Shown here: one piece after another, positions 34,301-46,300 of the stretch
How positions within the stretch are numbered: position 1 is the first letter of the stretch
Layout of the letters: each line of letters begins with the position of its first letter
NCBI GenBank assembly: GCA_019925795.1
Contig: CM034305.1
Span: 93,594,433 to 93,658,432 of the forward strand
Direction: 5' to 3'
Length of the DNA stretch: 64,000 nucleotides
Source of the DNA: Dendrobium chrysotoxum
Taxonomy: Eukaryota > Streptophyta > Magnoliopsida > Asparagales > Orchidaceae
Program-made: the position numbers and the translations under genes
The notes under the pieces: model-generated
Database searches by the model: none
What the model saw: the letters and a program-made list of their open reading frames with translations, nothing else
What the model was told of the DNA's origin: nothing

Positions 34301-37300
34301 GAAATATACTAATGATTACTATTGAATGAAATATATTGGTGAATAAATACTCTCTTCATTTTTCTTGGAGATTGGCGGCCTTAAGCATTTCCAGTCTTCG
34401 GTGAGATTTGGTATTTATTTTTTCTTGCTACTCACATAAACACCTGATCTAAACCTTCCTCACATCTCCCTTCACATTTTAAGCAAGTGAAATATAGAAT
34501 CTACATATGCAGTCGAACATAATATGTGAATATACGTATACCATTCAATGACAATATGAAGGATCATTTGCTTTGAGAGAAATAAATCAATGTAACATAT
34601 TTGTGATAATAATATTGTAGCAATAACATTATCTTATGCATACAAAAGAGCTGGAAGCATAAATATCTTAATTAAATGCATTAGATTGAGGAGAAATGAA
34701 ATATTACTTCACTTTAAAATTAGATCACCCGCATTATAATTACGTGGATTTTGAGCTTAAACTTTAGCGTAACTTTTAGAAATTCCATCTCAGCATGGGT
34801 CAATCAATGTGCTTAAGTTCATCAAGTCCAACATTAGTTAAATCTATATCAACTCACTCGCATTAAGAATGATTCTTAAAATATTATGATAAATCTCTTA
34901 AGTCCTTTCCTAGTTCTTTTTAAAGCAAAAAAATTATTATCAATCAATGAAAAGAGTACAAGATGAAGTAATTGCATAAATTGCTAAATAAAAGAGCTAA
35001 AAATAAAACAAATCATCAAGGCTTACAAAAGTTGTAATGATGCATGGTCATCTGTTAGATGATAAGAATCTTAAGGTCCTTATTAAAAACATCTAACGTT
35101 AACTTTAAGATATTTTGGAGAGCGACTGTATTTTTTTTTACCCTTTTTGCTGCTTTTGGTGTGAGGAATTCGAAATTTTTTATCTTCCAGTTTTCTTATG
35201 CTAGAATGCCTAGCATCAAATACAGCTAACTAAGTGTTTGGATCACTAATATACTCAACAACAGAATGATCATTAGGAGAAAAAATCTCCAGTGGATTTG
35301 GATCAATAATATTGTGAGTAGGTGTGGAGTTAATCACTTATGTCAAGCTAACATCTGAAGAAGGCATGAATCCAATACATGGTCTAAAGATAATTAAAAG
35401 ATGTGTTTAAATTAGATAAGGATTCAGAAATAGTTAGAACTACCACCATAATGTTAAATTGTTGATTTTTATTAATTAAATTCTACCTACTATTACAATT
35501 AGTAGAAGATTTCTGCAGTTATGGGTGTATCTTAAAGCATCATGAGAAGTTGTGACAAAAAAATAAAAAAATAATAATAAGAAGGGATGCCTTCATATTA
35601 TACTTTTACCAGTGGCCATGTCATGCCCCAGGTTGACACGGGGTGAACAGGGAAAATGCTACCATACTCTTAATATTATAATTATGATCTCTAACTTCTG
35701 CAAAAATCAAAACATTAAGTACTCTACGGAGCACATTATAACATTTTCTAACATGGAAGCAGATTTCAATCACTAAGAGGCTGTTTGGTAGCACCGCGGA
35801 TTTAATTTAAGTAAGATTTCGTAAATTCTCTAAATCCGGATTTCGGAAATCCTGAGGGGCTTAAATCCTGAAAACTGTTTGGTAACATTCATGATAAATC
35901 CTGTTAAATCTTCTGTAACTGTTTTGCTATAAAGCAAGATTTATCCAGCAAACTCTTTCTCTAGCGCCTGGATTTCGTAAATCCGGCAAAATAGAGAATT
36001 TCGGAAATCCGGGATTTAGCGCGAATCGGCGGAATTTTCCGTCTACGGAGGATTTCATTTGCCGTGAGATTTGGTTTTGCATTTTAGGCCGTTTGGCTGG
36101 ATTTCGCTCAAATCCGCCTCAAATCCGGCCGAAATCCTGCTACCAAACAGCCCCTAATTATCCATGCAACTACAGAACCACTAAAACAATTCAAGATACT
36201 ATGCATATCATCAAAATTAATATGAATTATGAATGTTCATATCTGCTAAAACTCTATCATACAACAAAACTGTATACCAAAATTGTACACCCAAAATATT
36301 AAAATCTGTCCTAAATGGGGTTCTACTTTGTCAACTATTTTACCAAAAATAATATCAAATATAAAGGGATGTGAGTAAAACTCAATAAGACATCCAAATT
36401 TAAAGACAAGAAGTAATTAATGTTATAAATTTTACTTATACTCATATCTCATTACATATGTTACCTACAGTACTTGCACAAGAGATATCTTAACTAACAT
36501 CTGATGACTTCATAAGCAATTTATCTAATTAAAACAACTTTAGAGAAGCATTCAAGTGTTAGGCATTAATCATATTTTGTAAATTATTAACAAATTATCC
36601 ATTAACTTTTTTTGCTGAGTACATATATCTTATACACCTCATCTTTTTGGCTTCAGAATGTACCATGTATATGAAAGTGATTAATTTGGCGGCAGCATGC
36701 TTTTTGAGAAACACACTGAAAAAGTGTAAGTACATTATACACAGAAAAATGCAAATTTTTTAATGCCGTGGGGAAACATTGTAAGTTTCTTAGAGCAGCT
36801 ACAACTTGTGTAGCTAACAATATTCAAATATAAACATTGCAAATTTTTTTAATGCCGTGGGGATACATCAAAGATCGTTTTTCAAGTACATTATACTCAT
36901 ATCTCAAAAAGTGTGTAGCTGCTCTGAGGTACACACTGAAAAAGTATAAGTAAATTGTGTAGGAGCATTAGAAAGCATGCAAGCACGTTGAAAAGTGTGC
37001 AAATACATTGTGCAAATGTGCAAATGCATAGAAAATCATGCAAGTGCATCTTACAGGTGCATCGAAAAGCGTGAAAGTAGTGCAACGTGCAAATGCAACA
37101 AAAAGTGTGAAAGTGCATTATGCAAACTCTCAGAAAATGTGTATGTCAATTTAAAGAAAAGTTAAATATATGCATGTACTCTGATCAAACATATAAAACT
37201 CTTAAATTTGAGATTTGTGAATGTTGTGTTGATTAAAAATAAAAAATAAATTTAAACCTTATTTAGGTAAATAATATAAGTTTCAAACAATGATCTATGA

Positions 37301-40300
37301 ATCCTATTATTATAAATGAACATATGATTGGAAAATCCATGAAATATTTGGTTATAAGTTTGCATTAGGCCTTCAATTCTTTTTGCAAAGAAAATTCATA
37401 GAAAAATATAAATGTTTTGTTCACCACTCATATGGTAGCTTAGAAAGTTAATATTCGAATTGATAATCTGTTAGCAAGTGGGCTAAGCTAACAATAATCA
37501 AATAACAAAATGAAAATAATCAAATATCTCGATGATGGTCATGTTGACGGAAAATATCAACCATAGAGGTCCTTACTTTCAAATGCCCTCAATTCACAAT
37601 GCAAATAATTTTAGGCCTACATCTAGAAAAAAATATAAAAATTAAAAATATTTACAAGATTCAAAATATTTCAAGTGAACTCTACTAGTCATAAGCTTAA
37701 AGTAAAATTTAGTCACTCACTGCAACTGTTTGTTGAGGGCGATAAATTTGAGAATGATCTTAGCTTACAAAGAGAAAATGTATTGTCGAGCATATCGTTG
37801 TGATTCATTCTCAAATGATCTTTTGCTAGTAAGGATGTGATAAGTGCCATCTAATCGTTGGTTTGTTGATAAATGACACGATAAGTCAACGGTTATGATT
37901 GGGGCTCCCTGATTGGGTGATTTTACTTTAAAATAGTTTCATCAAATTATAATCACGGTCAGAGCCTGCAAGCTCCCCTACTGCTAAAGACACCTTAGCA
38001 ATGAATCATAAAGTGACTTGATAACTCTTGTTGTCACCATAGTTAGTGTGCATTCTCAGTATACATTTTGCTATAAAATGCAAAACTCGATTTATGTTTT
38101 AATAGATGCCATAATGGAGGATAATGCCATTTATGTTGTAGAAAGGTCTATAAAATGCACCCCAATGATTGTCATGGTGGGGTCCGATACGATTTTCATT
38201 GTTGATCATACCTCTTATCGTCAACATAGCTAGTGTGCATTGTGCATGAAAAATGGTTGTGCTAGGCTTGTGGTTTTGGGGATATATTGAAAGAGAGGTT
38301 TTGGAGAGGGTTTGCATGTGCGAAGGAGGGATGCCAATCATGGGGAGTGCAAGCAGTGGTCTACGTTGGAGATAGAAGGGAAAGGGAAGCTTGAGAGAGA
38401 TGGAGCTTGAGATGGACTTGTGCTTGATCGAGTGCTAGTACGGGTGCGGGATGCAAACACTGATGGGGGCTCAAGTTGATTGCCTCAATGTGGAGGGTAG
38501 CTGGAACAGTGGGAGCTAGGTGAGGTCAAACGGTTGCTTTGCACAAGAAAAACAGGAGACATGTATGGGCTTATGTTTTTGGAGTTACTAGGTGATTTCA
38601 TAGGACAGAGTGAGTCATGCCTACGAGGTGCAGAAGGCAGAGCAAGGGTGAAGATTGGTGTTGTCTTGGAAGGAGAACACTGGAGAAGTAGGTGCTGGGC
38701 TTTTTGATGGATTTGCGATTGCAAGATTAAGACATTGATTCGTGCGTATTGTGTATGTGATTAGAAGATTGAAGATGGAGAAAGAGAAAATGGGTGAGTG
38801 GGACGTGTGGTTTTTGAATGTGGAGAACATGGGTGCTGTTGCAATTAGGCCATCTCAAGAAGCAGGCTGATGTGAGATTGGCATTTAGGGTTATGGGTGG
38901 ATTGTTATTTTTTATTTTTGGTAAACTCTCATTATCATAATGGTTTTCTAAGATATACTTAATTCTTCCTTTTTCAAACAAGCACTCTGAAGTCTTGATT
39001 GCAATCGAATTCAATTTTCCTGCCTAGTTACTTCCATGTTGATTCTATGTTAAGGAATTGGTATGATTTTCTGATGCCTTTGTGATGTGAATACTGGATG
39101 ACCTATTGAAAAGCTTTTTAAATATTTGGAGCAAACTCAAGTTTTAGCAGTACTGGGACTACTTTATAGGTTCAATATTTGGAGCAAACTCGATTTTAGC
39201 AGTACTAGGACAACTTTATAGGTTCTGATATTTGTATCAATATAGACCGAATATATATTTTTTCCTTTTTTAATTAATTTGAACTTAAAGGACATTTGCA
39301 CCCAATTTCCGAAGATAAAATAGGAACATTGGCATTTGCAAGCACTAAATGAAACCCACAGATATATGTCCTTCAAGGAATGAATTTATAAGTGGCCTAA
39401 TCTTGTGGAATTTTAAGCACCATGAAAGGAGTGGTTATTATTGAGGTGGCAAACATTAGATTATATTTAAATTAATGTGGTAGAAATGGGAACATTTAAT
39501 AATTTACATTAAGCTCTATGATCCAGAAGCTAAGACATTTCTTGATTGAGTTCTATAAATATGCTCAATAATCACGATTGTTTTTTTCCAGCCTTTTTCT
39601 TTTTAGAGGATTACTTCGAAGTTAAATATGTTATTTGTTTCTCGAGTCTTTCTTTCTTGAGTTTGTAACAGGTATTAAAACATATCTTGCAGGATGCTTT
39701 GCCAGTAAAAGAGATGAATCCAGCGGAGCAGCACTGTAAAATGGCTGATGTTGTGTTATGTCTGGGGACTAGGTAAGTGGTAACATACAATAAAACATGC
39801 AGTAATGAAATCACAACTTTTGGTTGCCTAAATTCTCCTCATTCATCTGTGAACTTCAATATTTGCTTAAATCTAACTATATTCTATCTTGCTAGATTGT
39901 TTTACCCTGGCTAATAAAAAAACTATACCTAGTGTATGAGGCTTCCTATTAATGAGAAGTCTAGGGTGAGTTGATGAGGCTTCCCTTCAATGCCGAGTTT
40001 GGGGGGAGTTGATGTTGACCTATTGTATATAAAATAAAAAGGGAAAAGTTCCCATACCTCAACCCCCTCCTTCCATTCCATCGAACCCATGCCCGCCCCG
40101 TACGCGAGCATGTCAACCTTGTTCACTCAAATAGACATCATCTCCTTTCCTACACAATCTCATGCTACCTCTTTCATTCTCTTCTCCTCTTTGTTTTTAA
40201 CCCAGATTTTCGATACTCTTGACGGCAAAGGAGGAAGTTGCGATGAGGAGTTCGTCATATAAGGCTTCAGTAGGATCGGTTGCGCATGAACGAGGTGAGG

Positions 40301-43300
40301 AAACCGCACACACTCTCACTAAAGAATGCATTAATGAATCCAATGACTTGTGAAGTGGAGATAAATTATTGAAGGAGATGAAGAGGAGAAATTCTTCCAT
40401 AAGAACGAAAACTCAGTAAATATATCAACATTGACCTCGCCTCCATGTGCAACTCCATGGATCCTCGTCTTAGAGAATTTATTAACTACCGATCTTGTCC
40501 TTTTCTTGCTTCGATCTTTACTTGATCCCTATTGGGGCTTATATTTCTTAAATTAAAAAAAAAAAAGGATAGGAGGTCGATAAGCATTGGTTAAGGAAGT
40601 CTTCAAGTAAAACATCAAACTCGCATTATGGGACCTACACTATACAAAAACATTTCTCTATTATCTATAGTGGGCCTTGGTGGTGTGGCGAAGACACTCT
40701 CTTGCAACATGTCTATGAAAATGAAATGACAGAGGAATTTGATATTAAAATGTGGGCTTATTTTTCCTATAGCTTTAATGTAAAGAGAATCATTGTTTGC
40801 AAAAGAGAAGTGAGATAAAAATGAATGGGTGAATGTACTTGCCTTTTCTCATTGTTGTAATTATCTTGCATGCAAAAATATAAAAAAATGCAACATTTGA
40901 AAATTTCCAAAAATCATGAGTGCGATGCATTCACAGAGCAAAACTTGTGTGCACTTTACTTAGCACGACAATGAAAACTCATAGGCGACGTTTGCGATGC
41001 CACGAGTAAGCCCTGTGCTCTCTTTTCTTTGCACGATGGAGAAATTCAATTATGAGTACCTTTGCAATTTTTTTAATGTCGTGGGGAAACATTGTAAGTT
41101 TTAAGCATGTACATGAAGATCCATGCACACTTTTCTTGACGTAGTGAGATAGAAGATTTGATGAAACCTAGGATTCCTAAGCCTAGTAGGAGAACACTAG
41201 GTATGCAAATAATTACTTCTGTTCAAAATAACTTAAACAAATACAACAATAAAACATGACAAAACACCACTTTTAATAGAACATACAACACATACAACTT
41301 ACAAACACAACCTTAGAACACAACAACACCTTACAACTTACAAGAACAACACCACTTTCAACTTGTAAAAAAAACAACACAATTTACGATTAATCAAAAA
41401 GAAAGATACAGGTGGAATAGAAATTACGGAGAGAAGAATAGATAGAAGTCCGAGACGAAATATAAGAAGGAAGGTAGAAGAGGATAGCTATGATAAACCC
41501 GTAGGTTTCACGTTCCAAATATTCATCACATATCACTCTCTCCTTTTCCTCAAAGAAATCAGCCACCTTATATAGAAAAAGAAGGGGAAAAGATATTAAA
41601 TGCTCACTTAAATTTGCCACCCAAACAAACAATAGAAGCTTTCCAAAACAGGCACAAAACTCTTCCAAATTAGCCTAATTAATTAGGAAATAAAGCATCC
41701 AGCATAGGTTTCAACAAATGGGGAAACCGAGCAGCCACGGTAGGGAAAATGAGCAGCCTAAAAATTCGATGTTAAGGCCGCTCTGTCTCTTGGAATGAGT
41801 CGTAAGTACTACATTTTGAGTTTGATGCTCCTCCTTATAAGGATTGGAGTTGACAATACTTAAACCTCGTGAGAGATATTTGAGTAGTAAGCTTTAAAAT
41901 GCACCCCAAGTCATGTCATCACAAGTGAACATACAACTATAAAATCGATGATGATATTTGATTTTATGTTCATATTAAGGCTTCAACGCCTTTTATAAAG
42001 AACTTTAGTCCAAAATACAAAGTCTTGAATTCAATGCTCGTATGGTAGCTCACGAAGTTGATGCTTAAATTCGATGTTAAGGTTCAAATAACAAACTAAA
42101 ATATTCAAACACCTTGATGTTGGCCGTGTTGAAAATGAATCTCAACCGAAGGAGACTATATCTTTTGAAATGCTCCTAAATCCCAATGTAAATCATTTTG
42201 GAGCTTTGTCCAGATAAAACTATAAAAATTCAAAAAATATTTATAAAATAAGAAAATATTTCAAAGAAAAATCTACTACCATATTACGTAATGCAAAGTT
42301 CATACACTTTTCTTAGTTGTTTGTGGAGGGTGATAATTTGAGAATAAATTCAGCTTATAAAGAGCCAATGTCTAGGTGTCCTCCTAAACTATTTGCTTTA
42401 AGCATAAGGTGGCAAATTTCAATCCTAAATCAATTTCCTACCACCATATGTCAAGCACTTAATCCCTATCTAACAACTAATCTTGATTGAAAGTTCTCTC
42501 TTATTATTGGGAGGGTTGATTGACCATGGTGGCTTGCTCCTATGAGAAACTTAGAACTAAATCATATAGTTCTCACAAAATAAAGATAAAATCTCTGGGA
42601 AGTATCGTATCTTCAATTTAATCCGCCTCTAAAAATTTAACCTGGAACACATCTATACTCTCCCAGTGAGAGATCAGGGCACGAATTTTCGGAGGCCGTA
42701 GTTGACCGGGATAACCTTTGCTGCATTGCAGAAAGACTATTTTCATTGTTTGAACCATTGATTTCTATTGTCAAAGTGGAGGCAGCTTAAACCCTTACTC
42801 CTCCTCCTCCTCCTCCTCTACAAGGGCTCACAAGAATTAAGTGGGGTCTATTTCTTTTGCATGAGGTCCGCAATAATGCAGTATTTAAGAGTATGGGGTA
42901 TTGAGTTATGTAGTGTTAGGATGCATTATGGATGTTTTTAAAATGAATGACTTGAACATGCTCTTAACTTCTATATTATGATAAAGGCAACTTTATCCGC
43001 ACTCCACTTTATCCTTATACTTTCGAGAATAGCCTAATTCTTATTTCAGTTGGTACGCATTTTAGAAGTCATTTATTCTTGGACATGAACAAGAGATTAG
43101 AGGAAATTGAATTTAGCTTTTTTGGCCCTTTTTACATAACTTGCTCCTGCTCCATGGCCGGATAAATTTGCAGGCTTGTAACTAAATTTTATTTTATAAC
43201 ACATCACTTACAATAATTTTGTAACACTATATGACTACATGCATATTGGAAGTTGTGTCCTCATTGGCTCATCATGACTCAGAGCAAGGCCATATTTATA

Positions 43301-46300
43301 GGTGTTGCGCAAAATCATGAAAGCCATGTGGATTTCATTTTGTGAAAATAAAAATCTAAAATGTATAACTTTATTATGGTTATTATTATTTTTCAATTTG
43401 AAAATGTTGCAGTACGCATGCCTTTGGGATAACCTTTTTATGATCATTTTTGCGTGTCTTGGCCTACTTTATGTAGTTTGCAGATAACTCCAGCATGCAA
43501 CCTGCCACTAAAATCCCTCAATGGAGGAGGAAAAATTGTCATTGTGAATCTTCAGGTTTGTTCTTGTTCGAGACATATCTTCAAAACAGCATGATGTGTG
43601 TTTGAGGCCATAATAATGCAATGCAGAAGCACCAAGTTTTGTGTTTTTGAATCAATTCGATGGCTACCTGTGGTTAGGTGGGGAGGGTTTGCAATAAACT
43701 TTTGCACCATGTTGATTAGTAATTATGATTTTGTCTTTGACTCGCTTTTAAATGTTTTAGAAGAGGTATTCCTAAAGTTTGCGCTTGAAATATGAAAATC
43801 AAATTGCATCTAAGCGCCAAGAAAATGGGCATTATTGTTCATTCCATTCCTCTACACATTCCTCATTCTCTTAAAGAGGATCTTAATACATGAAGGTAGT
43901 TTGCTATTGATTTTCCTGTGGTATTTCTTTTTATGGTTCATAAGTTGTAATTTGAACTATTTGAAGAATTAGATTACAGTTAGACAATAACCTGATAGGA
44001 AGTGTTTATAGAAATCAAATAACTTTTGGCTGAAATTTTAATTTCAGCATTCCCAAACTCAACCCACAAGTCTAACTAATAGGAAACTCCAAAGAAAATC
44101 TTTTAATTGATGATAGATGGAAGAAAACAACAAGATACAATTGATCCTCAATTGGAGAGGAGGATCCGGCTCTCCTAATTCCCTAGCCGCCGGCTAGAGC
44201 CCAAAGCATCCTAAGAACACTACAATTTCAGCAAAACAAAACATCCCCCTAACCCTAGGAAAAACACCTTACTTAAAGCATAAAAAAATATCCCAAATCC
44301 CCAAATAGCCCTTTGCATTTGAAATCTCTCTCTCCTAGCAACCGCCCCCCTTAATTAGGTTTTAATGCACTGGGCCCCACTGCAATGGGCAGGATTTTCC
44401 CCCCTTTCCGCCTGGTGGATACGGGAGCTCCGCCTCCCGTATGATAGAGTCGGTCTAGGAAAGACTGGCTGGACCGGTCCAAGAGGGACCGGTCTAACAT
44501 AACCTTAGATCCCCCCATACAGAAACCCCTTAGTCCTCTTGGTTTTTCCTTCCATGGTACTTTATTTCAAGTGAACCGGTAGCATTTGCTTAATTCATTT
44601 TAATCTTATTCATCACATAAAGATGATTGTGGGACCTGCTTCTCAAAATTACCAATTAATCAGAGTATGCTAACTGTTATGATGTTTTGCAGCCAACTCC
44701 AAAGGATAAAAAGGCTAGCCTAGTTATTCATGGCCAAGTAGATAAGGTAATTAACCACTTTTACTTTATCTGATTCCAGCATACAGTTATCATGATTTGT
44801 TCCGTGGGGAGAATTGTTTCAAAAAATTCAATCAAATTATGCTTTATAAGTTTTTTCCCAAAGTTTTTTATCGATTGATTCTTTAGTAAGCACATTTAGT
44901 AATCTGCTTATGCTTAACAGGCATAAATATCTCACTCAATCAATCAGTGTAGTAGTAATGTTCTTCTTTATGGAGTTTTTTCCACCTGAATTGCTTTAAA
45001 TTGTTTACTGATATGATTATAGTTGAAAATTCTAACGATATGCTTATTGGAACAATGTTTGGTCTACCAAGATATATCTTGCTTATACCTATCTTAGAAT
45101 ATATATCATCTTAGACAGCAAGTTGAAAATGTTTGTACATGATGACCTTTCAAGATGCATATGCTTATATGGATAAGTATTTTGCTTAATTGATTAGTGT
45201 AGCAGTAATGTCAGTCTTTCTGAAGTTTTACTTCAACTTGATTGACTGATTTAATCATGCTTTCTTGAAAAACCTAACCTGTATTTTATTCTGAGATTTG
45301 AACCTTTGACCTCCACTTTGGAGGCCAAAGGCAGTACCACTCAACCAACTGGTTGAGTGGTATTATATCATCATAGATGATGAGTTGAAAAATCAAACGG
45401 ATGCTTTGGAACAATTTCTGGTATACCAAGATACATCACTTAAACATTCTTAGAATATATGTCTCTTAAGATGGCAAGTTAAAAACCTAAATTTTTATAC
45501 TGACCATGCTTGAACATATTGTTTACATTACAATTGCCCTTCTTTCATGACGATCAACGCTAGTGTCTGTTGATATAATTACAGCTGATGGGTTGCTTTT
45601 GTGTGTCATTGCTTATATAGTCTATAGGAATCATCACTTTATGAGACTAAAATTGCAGGAAGGTCGAAACTCTTGAAAACTGCATCTTGTGTTTGATAGG
45701 GGAAAATCAGGTTTTAGGATTTTCTGAAAGAAATAGTAGTTTGATATATATCTCTTGTTGTTGTTATTTCTCTTTTACTTGCCAGAATTCTGTCTAATTT
45801 CCCATCCTTTTGCATTTCTAACTCCCAAAATTTAACTGTCAGGTTATTGCGGGTGTCATGCACTTTCTGAATGTTCAGATTCCTCCATATGTTCGTATTG
45901 ATTTTGTCCATATTAACCTTAAACATGCTCCAAGAAGTAAGTTTGAGCCCTTCGATTGAACACCCCTTTTGGGTTATTGGTAGTGCAGTAAAACGATTTG
46001 TGTACTTTTTTTGCATGATAGCCATATAAAACTTATTTATATTCATTATTTTTATGTAATTTTTAAAATTTTATAAACATATTAAAATTCATCATCACCC
46101 TTATTATCCTTACCATAGGTACATGCGGTCTGCTCAGTGCTATATGAAATTGGAGAACACTTACAAATTATCAAAGTAGTAACACATACTTTAGCATTGG
46201 ATTCCCTTTATAAAAAGCTATTATTATTCCTCTCGTGATTCAAGATAACGATGATTGTTTTCAATTGGGATTTTTTGATAGGTTTTCAATTTCTACATTT

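Larger units (their letters stand above)
33046..39692 (+). other. SRT1 intron 6 (6.6 kb, largest)
   Basis: Carries a 63-bp tandem duplication, a Tourist-like MITE, one copy of an unclassified dispersed repeat and a 53-bp tandem duplication. Short frames on both strands at 38,000-39,000 have no recognised domain. Confidence 0.8.
39773..43476 (+). other. SRT1 intron 7 (3.7 kb)
   Basis: Contains a two-copy 38-bp repeat (about 39,938-40,014, TGAGGCTTCC...GAGTTGA), an NB-ARC gene fragment and a second copy of the dispersed repeat seen in intron 6. A short CTC run lies near 42,804. Confidence 0.8.

Noticed and set aside
36955..37130. CRISPR-like spacing of short repeats
   Set aside because: Words vary in length and sequence and there are no uniform spacers. 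The context is a plant intron.
38018..39014. Series of 70-95-codon frames on both strands
   Set aside because: Intronic, mutually overlapping and without recognisable domains.
45288..45367. Possible functional tRNA gene
   Set aside because: Box A-like and box B-like words are present but no full cloverleaf can be drawn. Better read as a SINE remnant.
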